From Candidatus Poribacteria bacterium (GTDB lineage: Bacteria > Poribacteria > WGA-4E > WGA-3G): 64,000 nt of DNA. Numbering within the stretch: the stretch's first letter is position 1; each line of letters begins with the position of its first letter. A model generated the notes under the pieces. It made no database searches. It was not told the DNA's origin and saw only the letters and a list, made by a program, of their open reading frames with translations. The translations under genes were made by a program, and so were the position numbers. Location: contig JAGWBU010000002.1 in assembly GCA_021295735.1 (NCBI GenBank), forward strand, positions 5,094 through 69,093, written 5' to 3'. This document shows, piece by piece, positions 24,810 through 32,766 of the stretch.

Positions 24810-26225
24810 ATGGCGGAAAACCTCTCGTTTTTTCAAAAAGTGAACGATAATTTTGATAAAGCTGCACAGTTCACAGAATATCCGCAGGGGCTTTTGGATC
24901 AGATAAAGATTTGCAACAACTCCTGTCATTTCACCTTTCCGATTAAACGTGACGATGGTACAATTCAAACGATTCACGGATGGCGTGCTGAACATAGCCA
25001 CCACAAACTTCCAACTAAGGGAGGCATCCGCTACAGTACACTCGTTAATGAAGATGAGATAATGGCACTTGCTGCGTTGATGACTTATAAATGCGCGCTG
25101 GTAGACCTGCCCTTTGGCGGCGCAAAAGGAGGTATCCAGCTTGATAGAAATAAGTATTCTGAGAGTGAATTGGAGCGGATTACCCGACGTTATACTTATG
25201 AACTGATCCAGAAGAATTATATCGGTCCTGGGGTAGATGTGCCTGCCCCGGACTTCGGGACAAGTGAAAACGAGATGGCGTGGATTCTTGATACATATCT
25301 CACAATGTCCCCAGACAAGCTTGATGCCATAGCGTGTGTGACGGGAAAACCGATTGATCAAAACGGGATACATGGACGAAAAGAGGCTACTGGGCGCGGT
25401 GTTGTGTTCGGGTTGGAAGAGGTCTGTAGCCACGAAGATGATATGAAACAAGTCGGACTTGACACCGGTCTTCGGGGAAAAACCGTTGTTCTTCAAGGCT
25501 TTGGCAAGGTCGGGTATCCTGCTGCAAAATGCTTAACTGACGCTGAGGCGATAGTTATTGGCATTGCTGAGGCAGATGGTGCTATCTATAACCCGAAAGG
25601 ACTTGATATTGAAAAGGTATCCACGTTTCGTGCTGAAACCGGTTCAATTTGTCATTTTCCGGGCGCAACATTCTTTGAGAACCCGAACAAGAGTTTGGAG
25701 TTAGAATGTGATATCCTTATTCCAGCCGCACTTGAAAACCAGTTAACTGCTGAAAACGCGCCGCGTATCAAAGCACATATAATTGCCGAAGCTGCAAATG
25801 GTCCCACGACAACCAAAGCCGATGAGATACTCCAAAAACGTGGCGCACTGATTATTCCTGATACTTATCTAAATGCTGGTGGTGTAACCGTTTCCTATTT
25901 TGAATGGCTTCGTAATCTCTCACACGTCGGATTCGGAAGGCTTGCCAGACGATTTGAAGAAAGCACATACAATGCGATGTTCCGTGCTGTTGAAAAAGCA
26001 ACTGGCTACCAATTTTCGGACGATGAACGGCAAGCGGTGCACGGTGCTGACGAAACAGATTTGGTCAACTCAGGACTCCAAGATACAATGATAAAAGCGT
26101 ATCAGGAGATTCGCGAAATTCGACTGAAACACGGAAAAGATATTGTAGATAGCAGGACAGCGGCGTTTATCAATGCTATCCATAAAATTGCGCAATCTTA
26201 TATGCAGCTTGGCATTTTTCCATAG
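24810..26225 (+). CDS. Glu/Leu/Phe/Val dehydrogenase (glutamate dehydrogenase type)
   Basis: 471 residues from ATG 24810; an ATG 17 codons upstream lies inside a dispersed repeat and is rejected. It should catalyse NAD(P)-dependent oxidative deamination of glutamate or a related amino acid. Active-site phrases are LPTKGGIRYST, MTYKCALVDLPFGGAKGGIQ with the catalytic Lys, and VDVPAPDFGTSENEMAWI. The Rossmann domain has VVLQGFGKVGYPAAK. LIPAALENQLTAENA and the late NAGGVTVSYFEWLRN are also typical. It is flanked on both sides by the same 26-30 base repeat. Confidence 0.92.
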   Translation: MAENLSFFQKVNDNFDKAAQFTEYPQGLLDQIKICNNSCHFTFPIKRDDGTIQTIHGWRAEHSHHKLPTKGGIRYSTLVNEDEIMALAALMTYKCALVDLPFGGAKGGIQLDRNKYSESELERITRRYTYELIQKNYIGPGVDVPAPDFGTSENEMAWILDTYLTMSPDKLDAIACVTGKPIDQNGIHGRKEATGRGVVFGLEEVCSHEDDMKQVGLDTGLRGKTVVLQGFGKVGYPAAKCLTDAEAIVIGIAEADGAIYNPKGLDIEKVSTFRAETGSICHFPGATFFENPNKSLELECDILIPAALENQLTAENAPRIKAHIIAEAANGPTTTKADEILQKRGALIIPDTYLNAGGVTVSYFEWLRNLSHVGFGRLARRFEESTYNAMFRAVEKATGYQFSDDERQAVHGADETDLVNSGLQDTMIKAYQEIREIRLKHGKDIVDSRTAAFINAIHKIAQSYMQLGIFP

Positions 26226-26301
26226 TTTAATTTGATAGAAACCGATAATTTTGCGCAATTTGACCTCTGGATGATTTCAAGCATACTGTTGTGAAATGTC
26301 C

Positions 26302-26330
26302 GAGGCGCAATAAATTGCGCGACTACAAAC
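26302..26330. repeat. GCGCAAT-AATTGCGC repeat, copy 3
   Basis: GAGGCGCAATAAATTGCGCG then ACTACAAAC, differing from copy 1 by one base in the centre. It lies between the dehydrogenase gene and pdxJ. Confidence 0.8.
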
Positions 26331-26400
26331 ATATCAAATCCGAAGAAAAATATATAAATTTTGTTTATAATATTTCTGAAAACACAGAAAAGGAGAAAAG

Positions 26401-27153
26401 ATGATCTGTCTGAGCGTCAATGTAAACAAAGTCGCAACATTACGAAATTCGAGAGGAGGTGACATTCCAGATGTCCTTACTGCTGTTGACACCTGTATTG
26501 ATGCGGGTGCGCAAGGCATTACGGTGCATCCACGCGAAGACCAACGTCACATCAGACCGACGGATGTATATGAAATTGCTCAACGGTTAAAAGAAATAAA
26601 CTCGAAAAAAAATGATAAAATAGAATACAACATTGAAGGTGATCCACGTCCAGAACTTCTTGAAATGGTGCTGGATGTGCGACCAACACAATGCACGCTT
26701 GTTCCTGTTGTCAGTGGCGAGATCACCAGCCACACCGTTTGGGATATTCAAAAAGATGGCGATATGTTAAAACCTGTGATAACCTCTCTGAAGGACGCTG
26801 GTATCCGTGTGAGCCTTTTTAGCGGCACTGATCTTGAACAGATAGAGAGAACCGTTGACGTTGGTGCAGATAGAATTGAACTCTATACTGAACCTTATGC
26901 GATGGCACAGACAGAGTCGGAAATTGCGCGCGAATTTTCGCGCATGAAAAACGCTGCTGAGAAGGCGCTTGATGTAGGTCTTGGGACTAACGCTGGGCAT
27001 GATCTTAATCTTGATAATCTTACTCTCATGCAACAATTGCCTGGGTTACTTGAAGTTTCTATTGGACACCATTTGATGGCTGATGCTCTCTATATCGGAC
27101 TGGAAGCTGCAGTCAAAGCATACCGGACTGCGTTAGGACAAAATATACAATGA
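26401..27153 (+). CDS. pdxJ: Pyridoxine 5'-phosphate synthase
   Basis: 250 residues. PdxJ condenses 3-amino-2-oxopropyl phosphate with deoxyxylulose phosphate in the DXP-dependent vitamin B6 pathway. Landmarks are LSVNVNKVATLRNSRGG, GITVHPREDQRHI, YNIEGDPRPELLEMV, VSLFSGTD, GADRIELYTEPYA and the phosphate-binding SIGHHLMADAL. AAAGGAG precedes the ATG. Its last codon overlaps the next gene's start (ATGA), so the HAD phosphatase is translationally coupled to it. Confidence 0.95.
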   Translation: MICLSVNVNKVATLRNSRGGDIPDVLTAVDTCIDAGAQGITVHPREDQRHIRPTDVYEIAQRLKEINSKKNDKIEYNIEGDPRPELLEMVLDVRPTQCTLVPVVSGEITSHTVWDIQKDGDMLKPVITSLKDAGIRVSLFSGTDLEQIERTVDVGADRIELYTEPYAMAQTESEIAREFSRMKNAAEKALDVGLGTNAGHDLNLDNLTLMQQLPGLLEVSIGHHLMADALYIGLEAAVKAYRTALGQNIQ

Positions 27154-27785
27154 AAAAAACATGTGCAATCTTCGATCTTGATGGGACACTTATCCGTCAA
27201 TCTTCAGAGAAAGTTTTTCTCAAACACTTGCTGAAACATGGCGAAATTCCGATGTCAAATCTGTTTGCATGGACATCCCATTTTTTGAAGGTCAGATCAT
27301 ATACTCAAGCAAAATCTAACAAGATTCATCTTTGTGGTTTAGAGCAGCGTCACCTTTGTGAACTTGCACGTAATTGTTTTGTTGATTCACTCCGTGATAG
27401 TATAGCGCCTCACATTTCAACACTAATCCAGACCCATCGAAATGAGGGGCGAACGGTAATTTTGATGTCTGGTTCGTTATCATTTTTAGTTGAACTCTTC
27501 CATCAACATTTTCAGACTGACATTATGGTCGCAGACGAATTAGAGGTGACAAACGGCAAATTTACTGGTGAGCGCGTTGGGTTACGTCCTTATGCACAGA
27601 ACAAAGCTGCCCTTGCCAGAGAACTCGCAACGACACATGGGTTTGACCTAAACGCTTCTTATGCGTATGGTAACCACCATTCGGATGTTTATAAACTGGA
27701 ATTGTTTGGAAATCCTGTGGCGGTAAATCCTAATCGAGAACTCCGCCGAATAGCAACAGAGCGGAATTGGCAAATAGAATTGTAG
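27150..27785 (+). CDS. HAD superfamily phosphatase (SerB-like, subclass IB)
   Basis: 211 residues. HAD motifs are clear: IFDLDGTLI (nucleophile and acid Asp), VILMSGSLS (motif II), NKAALARELA with the Lys of motif III, and YGNHHSDVYKLEL as motif IV. The helical cap between residues 20 and 100 fits subclass IB. It hydrolyses a small phosphate ester, possibly phosphoserine or a phospholipid. Coupling to pdxJ by a 4-base overlap raises a possible role with pyridoxal or its precursors; that is inference only. Confidence 0.85.
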   Translation: MKKTCAIFDLDGTLIRQSSEKVFLKHLLKHGEIPMSNLFAWTSHFLKVRSYTQAKSNKIHLCGLEQRHLCELARNCFVDSLRDSIAPHISTLIQTHRNEGRTVILMSGSLSFLVELFHQHFQTDIMVADELEVTNGKFTGERVGLRPYAQNKAALARELATTHGFDLNASYAYGNHHSDVYKLELFGNPVAVNPNRELRRIATERNWQIEL

Positions 27786-27802
27786 TCATGGTAGGATAAA
27801 CA

Positions 27803-28549
27803 GTGCGGCTTGAAAAATATATTGCTACTTCAGGTATTGCCTCTCGGCGCGCAGTAAAGCGAGCCATTCGTGAGGGGCACATCACTGTGAATGGAGCAAA
27901 AATTCTCATCCCCGGACATCCGATTGATGTGGAAAAAGACATTATTGAGTTTGAAGGGAAACAGGTTCAACCACTAACAGAACATATCTATCTGATATTG
28001 AATAAGCCTGCAGGTTATTTAACGACTCGTCGTGATGAACGTGGTCGTCCTACCGTGATGGATCTTTTAACAGACCTACCGAAATCTATTTATCCAGTGG
28101 GACGTTTAGATTTAGAAACAGAAGGGCTTCTGCTATTCACAAACGATGGAAATTTCGCTAATCGGTTGATGCATCCAAGTCATGAGATTGAAAAGACCTA
28201 TCTTGCATGGGTAAATGGCATTCCAAGTAAACGTGCACTTGAACGCTTACGTAACGGTATTGCCATCCCCGGTGGGAAAACTGCCCCAGCGAAGATCAAA
28301 CAACTAAATGTAAAAACTGTCCCTCCGTCATCTGCTAATAGCAAAACACATAAAAATGAGGTAGTTGCAAAATTTAGGGTGATAATCCACGAAGGGAAAA
28401 AACGGCAGGTACGTCTGATGTTTAAAGCGGTGGGACATCGCGTTATCCGCTTGAAGCGGACACGTATAGGGGCGTTAGGGTTAGGCAATCTCCCGCAGGG
28501 GCAATATCGATTTCTGACCCCTACGGAAGTTGCTCAATTGCAAGCTTAA
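27803..28549 (+). CDS. RsuA/RluB-family pseudouridine synthase
   Basis: 248 residues with a GTG start (AGGATAAACA upstream). The N-terminal S4 domain is RLEKYIATSGIASRRAVKRA, followed by GHITVNGAKI. The catalytic domain has YLILNKPAGYLTT and GRLDLETEGLLLFTNDG, whose Asp attacks the uracil ring. RVIIHEGKKRQVRLMFKAVG is the late family motif. It isomerises a uridine in rRNA (RluB-like in 23S or RsuA-like in 16S). It overlaps the convergent thioredoxin-TPR gene by 4 bases at the 3' end. Confidence 0.92.
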   Translation: MRLEKYIATSGIASRRAVKRAIREGHITVNGAKILIPGHPIDVEKDIIEFEGKQVQPLTEHIYLILNKPAGYLTTRRDERGRPTVMDLLTDLPKSIYPVGRLDLETEGLLLFTNDGNFANRLMHPSHEIEKTYLAWVNGIPSKRALERLRNGIAIPGGKTAPAKIKQLNVKTVPPSSANSKTHKNEVVAKFRVIIHEGKKRQVRLMFKAVGHRVIRLKRTRIGALGLGNLPQGQYRFLTPTEVAQLQA

Positions 28550-29574
28550 TTATCGGTTTTATTTTCTGCTTCCGCAGCCAATTCCTTGACGCGTTTTAGG
28601 TTCGCTTCAGCGTTAAGTTTCATCCGTTCATCGGTTGTGTGATTCGCTAATTTCTCAAGCACTTCAATTGATTTGTCGTACTGTTTTGAAATTGAATAGA
28701 TTACACCGAGATAAAGTTGAGCCTGTTCATTTTCATCTGTTTTTGGATACGTGTCAATGATTTTTTGGAAGTGCATCTCAGCTATTTTTGCTTTTTCAGC
28801 CGCTACATCTTCCGCTTTGCCTTGAATTTGATTGCCATAAGCGACTCCGAGTTGTATGTGTAAAGCAGGAAGAAGTCCCGAAGTGTTTTTAGTATCATTT
28901 TTAATGACCTTTTTGCTGAACGGGAGCGCTTTTTCTAATTGTTTCTGTCCCAAATAGGCTAAAGCGATTCCATTGTTCAACTTGACATCATCAGGTATTT
29001 TTTTGCTAATCAAAAGCGCCTTTTCCAATTGTTCCCGTTTTATATAAAGAATAGCGATTTCGCGGTTTAGGGTGACATCATCAGGCATCTTCTTCAATTT
29101 TGCCAACGTTTCTTGGAATTTCGTCTCTTTTTTTAGTGCTTCTTCCATCACAGGTGTAAATTGAGCAGGTGGAGCATATCCCACCTTCTTAGTGATGACA
29201 CCACCATCCGGACCGATGAACAAAATTGTCGGAACACCTGTAATTCCATATTTCCTACGGGTTTCCTCGTTTATGGGCCGTTCCGTATCATTTGGATTTA
29301 CCTTGACAGTAATGAACTTCTCAGAGAGGGCAACGACGTTTGCGTCAGTGAATGTGTCGGCATCCAGCCGATCGCAAGCAGGTCATGTGTTTGTATAGAA
29401 ATCCATCATAATTGGTTTGCCGGTATCAACGGCTTGTTTCGTAGCTTCCTCAATAGACATTCCCCATTGGACTTTTTCGCCTTCTGCAAGGACAGGAATA
29501 GATACTGTCATTAGCAGAAGGACGGTGAGTCCTGCTACATAGGGAGAGTAGCGGTAAAAAACAGAATTAAACAT
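28546..29574 (-). CDS. Exported thioredoxin-fold/TPR protein, probable selenoprotein (UxxC)
   Basis: 342 residues if the TGA at 29383-29385 is read through. Residues 1-30 are a signal peptide or anchor (VAGLTVLLLMTVSIPVLAEG). The next domain reads KPIMMDFYTNT, then TGA, then PACDRLDADTF. In thioredoxin_7/DUF255-like proteins this spot is the first Cys of CxxC, so TGA sits exactly there with the second Cys kept (C67). The frame stays open for the 53 codons to the thioredoxin cis-Pro segment YGITGVPTILFIGPDGG and on to the end. Residues about 135-340 form TPR-like helical repeats. A hairpin with its loop 17-21 bases after TGA could be a bacterial SECIS. The alternative is a pseudogene split by a nonsense mutation or error. 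Confidence 0.72.
29357..29371 (-). promoter_or_regulatory. SECIS-like hairpin downstream of in-frame TGA
   Basis: On the coding (minus) strand TCGGC, loop TGGAT, GCCGA begins 12 bases after the TGA, with the loop at +17 to +21. Bacterial SECIS elements lie in the coding region with the apical loop roughly 16-37 bases after UGA, and G and U bases in the loop are usual. An outer TTGCG/CGCAA pairing is possible but leaves a large bulge. Confidence 0.5.
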
Positions 29575-30282
29575 TAATTCTCTCCTTTAGGTAAACGATA
29601 AATTAGGTGTTTCCTATATTGTCATGTTGAGCAGATAACCCGCACAACCGTTTATCCTTTTAGTGATTGTAAAATAATACCACATTCCACGAAGTATGTC
29701 CAGTTAAAACAGATTCTTGAAGGTGTGTAACCAATTCTGCATAGTTTAGTTCATGTCGGGCTTCGCTCTACCCATAGGCGTCAATTTAGCGATGAGTTTC
29801 TTGTGGGAGGGAAACCTTGAAAGCCCGATTGAACGAGATTTAAGCAGAAAATCCAAATCAACGCTGAATGCGCCAAATCAAGAAATCAACGGTATGAATC
29901 ATGGCGAATGCCAAAAGCGCATTCGTCTTTAGTCATTCACCGGGTTGCTGCCAAATCAACGCTGAATGCGCGTGTAGGCATTCATCCAAATCAACGCTGA
30001 ATGCGCGTGTAAGCATTCATCCAAATCAACGCAGCATGCGCGTATGGCATGCTGCGGGGTTGAAAACCCCTCCCACAAGAGGATATATCCTTAAGTTTAC
30101 ACCCGTCAAATGCCAAAAGCGCATTTGACGTTGATTTGGCTGAATGCCCGCTAAATGCCACAGGCGCATTTGGCGTTGATTCAGGCGTTCATAGCGTTGA
30201 TTTATGGGTTTCGCTGCGCTCTACCCGACCTACAATACTACCGCGCTATTGGCATGACAAACGTGACACTAAGAAGTTTTGT
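29575..30282. repeat. Repeat-filled intergenic region with tandem 35-base hairpin units
   Basis: This 708-base gap has no gene. 29883-29912 is the reverse complement of 32634-32663. Three tandem units follow at 29951-29985, 29986-30020 and 30021-30057, each starting CCAAATCAACG and carrying a hairpin. Further hairpins occur at 30107-30140 and 30150-30185 (AAATGCC-GGCATTT type). 30197-30228 (GCGTTGATTTATGGG then TTTCGCTGCGCTCTACCC) matches 52552-52589 with the last part inverted. Open frames here are repeat-derived. Confidence 0.75.
29951..30057. repeat. Three tandem hairpin units with compensated stem changes
   Basis: Units 1 and 2 (35 bases each) share CCAAATCAACGC then TGAATGC, GCGTGTA and GGCATTCA (AGCATTCA in unit 2). 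Unit 3 has GCAGCATGC, GCGTATG and GCATGCTGC: both arms changed together so the stem is kept, now 9 bp. This is not a CRISPR array, because there are no unique spacers. Confidence 0.75.
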
Positions 30283-31674
30283 TTACTTGCCTACGCAGAA
30301 CTGTGAAAAAATCAGATCCAGAATATCTTCAGTCGTTGTTTTACCAACGATATCGCCGAGTGCATCAAGACTAATACGTAGATCAACAGAAACGAGATCA
30401 GGTGGCATCTCATTTTCTAAACTCGTTATCACATCATCAAGTGCTTCTTGGGCACGACGTAACGCATCTTGATGGCGAGCATTGGTAACAATCGGAGATT
30501 CACCTATAACGAATTCAGCGCCAAGCATTTCTTCTCGAATAGCAGTTTTTAGTACATCAATACCTTTGCCTTCGGTAATTGCTGTCTGAACAACGCGCGC
30601 CTTTGGGCAACGGTCTGTTAACGCTTGTGGCTGGACGATAGTAGGGAGATCAATTTTATTTAGGATCAGAATGGCACGGTGCGAATTCGCTATCTGTAAA
30701 AGCTCAATATCTGCTTCATTTAAGGGTTCGGATGCGTCAAACATTAGGAGTAGAAATTCCGCTTTGTTGAGGACATCTCTACTCCGTTGAACACCTTGCA
30801 GTTCAACAATGTCCTCCGTTTGCCTGAGTCCAGCAGTATCAACGAGATTTACAGGGATGCCGTCAAAATTGATAGTTTCATCAATTGTGTCGCGCGTAGT
30901 GCCAGGGATATCTGTGACAATGGCACGCGCCGTGCGGACAAGGGTGTTGAATAGACTTGATTTTCCGACATTCGGTTTGCCTAAAATGGCAACATTGATA
31001 CCTTCCTTGATAAGACGTCCTTCCGAAGCAGTTTGGAGCAGACACATCAAGTCTGCTTGAACGGCAAGCGCAGTTTGGAGCTGCATCTCCACCTTCATAA
31101 AATCAAGGTCTTCATCGGGAAAATCGATAGAGGCTTCAATTTCTGCCAGCAATGCTGCAAGTCTATCGCTAAGTTGATTCACACTTTCAGACAATTTACC
31201 TTCAAGTGCCTGAATTGCGATTTTCCGACTAAGTTCTGTTTTTGAACTGATGAGTTCTGCTACTGCTTCAGCTTGTGCAAGGTCGAGCCTGCCGTTGAGA
31301 AATGCGCGTTTCGTAAACTCTCCCGGTTCAGCGAGTCTTGCCCCTGCTTTTACGACTAAATCTAATACAGCTGTTACCGGAACAGTCCCACCGTGGCAGT
31401 TAAATTCCACGATGTCTTCGGTGGTATACGTTTTCGGGGAGCGCATAATGCCAAGCATTACTTCGTCAACGATTTCCGCATCGGAGTTTGATGTATCTAT
31501 GACGTAGCCGTGTGTAAGTGTATGTGAAGGGAGTTCAGCAGGGGAGACAGCGCGTGAAGGACGAAACAATTGACTGGCGATCGGAATTGCAAGCGGTCCG
31601 CTGACACGCACTATTCCGATACCTCCTTCGCCGCGCGGTGTTGCGATGGCGGCGATAGTATCGTCAAATTTCAT
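30283..31674 (-). CDS. mnmE: tRNA modification GTPase MnmE (TrmE)
   Basis: 463 residues. With MnmG it forms the cmnm5 group on the wobble uridine of certain tRNAs. The N-terminal TIAAIATPRGEGGIGIVRVS is the folate-binding domain. The G domain has GKPNVGKSSL (P-loop), IPGTTRDT, DTAGLRQT and NKID. The chain ends FCVGK, the conserved C-x-G-K terminus with the catalytic Cys. Length fits the family. It lies downstream of jag in the classic rnpA-yidD-yidC-jag-mnmE cluster; GGGAG precedes the ATG. Confidence 0.96.
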   Translation of the reverse strand: MKFDDTIAAIATPRGEGGIGIVRVSGPLAIPIASQLFRPSRAVSPAELPSHTLTHGYVIDTSNSDAEIVDEVMLGIMRSPKTYTTEDIVEFNCHGGTVPVTAVLDLVVKAGARLAEPGEFTKRAFLNGRLDLAQAEAVAELISSKTELSRKIAIQALEGKLSESVNQLSDRLAALLAEIEASIDFPDEDLDFMKVEMQLQTALAVQADLMCLLQTASEGRLIKEGINVAILGKPNVGKSSLFNTLVRTARAIVTDIPGTTRDTIDETINFDGIPVNLVDTAGLRQTEDIVELQGVQRSRDVLNKAEFLLLMFDASEPLNEADIELLQIANSHRAILILNKIDLPTIVQPQALTDRCPKARVVQTAITEGKGIDVLKTAIREEMLGAEFVIGESPIVTNARHQDALRRAQEALDDVITSLENEMPPDLVSVDLRISLDALGDIVGKTTTEDILDLIFSQFCVGK

Positions 31675-31761
31675 ATCGTAACTCCCGTTCTACAAGCGCA
31701 GCACGAGATTACCGAGGGAATCGGTGTTTTGTGTTATCAAATTTGGTTGTATATTTCTGGC

Positions 31762-32388
31762 TCAATAGTTATCTTGCCGTGCAATAACAACGCGACGCAT
31801 ATCACCTTCTCCTTGGCTAAACGTTGAGACGGTATCGTCCGATTGTAAGGCGAGATGAATCATGCGCCGGTCCTTGGCAGACATTGGGGCAAGAACGACA
31901 TCTTGACGCGTCCGTTTGACTTTTGCAGCAACTTGATGGGCAAGGTCAACGAGCGTCTGCTCTCTGCGTTCACGGTAACCTTCGGTATTAACAAATACCT
32001 TTTTTTTAGCGAGTGCATTTTTATTGACGATACAATTGAGGATCCGTTCAATAGCATCAAGAGTCTGTCCATGTTTTCCGATCAGAAGTGCTGGTGAATC
32101 AGAAACCATGTTGAGGTGCAGACTTCCTTCAATGAAGTTAGATTCAACTTCACCATCAATACCTATCCGCGTGAGCATTTCCTTCAAAACGGTTTCTGGA
32201 GCAGTAGAAATATCTTCTTTAAGAGTGGCACGAATTTTTGCGGGTTTCGCGCCAAAACTCAAAATACCTTTAGTAGGTTCATTAATAATTATGAGGTTAA
32301 TCTGTTCGCGCGTTGCTTCAAGCTGCGTGAGTGCAATTTCAATTGCCTCTTCAACAGTTTCAGCTTCAGTTTCAATATAGTTTTGCAA
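31762..32388 (-). CDS. jag: RNA-binding protein Jag/KhpB
   Basis: 208 residues with a TTG start (GGAG nine bases upstream; no nearby ATG). Residues 1-55 form the Jag N-domain (ETVEEAIEIALTQLEATREQ, ILSFGAKPAKI). Residues about 85-150 form a KH domain with LLIGKHGQTLDAIERIL, whose G-x-x-G loop is GKHG. The end is an R3H domain (VVLAPMSAKDRRMIHLALQ). KhpB-type proteins bind RNA and affect cell-division timing in other bacteria. It lies between yidC and mnmE, as in many bacteria. Confidence 0.92.
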   Translation of the reverse strand: MQNYIETEAETVEEAIEIALTQLEATREQINLIIINEPTKGILSFGAKPAKIRATLKEDISTAPETVLKEMLTRIGIDGEVESNFIEGSLHLNMVSDSPALLIGKHGQTLDAIERILNCIVNKNALAKKKVFVNTEGYRERREQTLVDLAHQVAAKVKRTRQDVVLAPMSAKDRRMIHLALQSDDTVSTFSQGEGDMRRVVIARQDNY

Positions 32389-32766
32389 TTGGCAGTACTC
32401 CTTTTATGCTGTAGAAGATTCACGCATGTATGTAAAAAATTTGTATTATAATTTGATAGAGGCCTTCTTATTATAGTGAAACCCATAATTATTTGGACAT
32501 TTTGTTCTTATGCGGATTTCAAACACACCATAAATCTCCGAGGCGACAAGTCATGGCGAATACCATACGGGGAATGCCTAAAGACGCATGCGCCAAATCA
32601 ACGGTCCGAATGCCCTTTGGCATTCCCCGTATGGCATTCGCCATGATTCATACCGTTGATTTGGCGTATTCGCCCAAGTGCGCTTGGCGTTGATTTGGCA
32701 ATGACTTAAGAAAATGTCCAGGTATTTTTAGATTTTTCTATAAGATTTATACGATGAGGTCAAACA
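32389..32766. repeat. MITE-like and palindromic region between jag and yidC
   Basis: The 378-base gap interrupts the yidC-jag cluster. 32471-32503 matches the left end of the MITE-like element at 1941. The right end AAAATGTCC near 32711-32719 mirrors GGACATTTT at 32495-32503. Inside are two interleaved inverted repeats: 32551-32578 with 32619-32646 (28 bp, one mismatch) and 32591-32605 with 32652-32666 (15 bp). No gene is seen. Confidence 0.7.
32471..32735. mobile_element. MITE-like element with inverted ends, copy 2
   Basis: The left end TTATAGTGAA, six bases, AATTATTTGGACATTTT resembles the left end at 1941 (identical first 10 bases and 15 of the last 17). The right side carries AAAATGTCC and TTTTTCTATA. 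The middle is made of AAATCAACG-family palindromes, so palindromes may have inserted into the element or been carried by it. Confidence 0.45.

Noticed and set aside
24627-25496. A 289-codon minus-strand open frame
   Set aside because: It lies opposite the dehydrogenase gene, and its protein has no family features, while the plus strand is a clear enzyme.
28546-29223. Reading the TPR part as a separate gene starting at TTG 29223
   Set aside because: The start would fall inside the thioredoxin strand with the cis-Pro, and no ribosome site precedes it; the frame continues upstream to the TGA.
29161-29514. A 117-codon plus-strand open frame opposite the thioredoxin-TPR gene
   Set aside because: It is a shadow; the minus strand holds a signal peptide, thioredoxin motifs and TPR repeats in one frame.
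29951-30057. Possible CRISPR array
   Set aside because: Three 35-base units follow each other directly with no unique spacers, and no cas gene is present.
29901-30128. A 75-codon open frame before mnmE
   Set aside because: Composed of tandem hairpin repeats.
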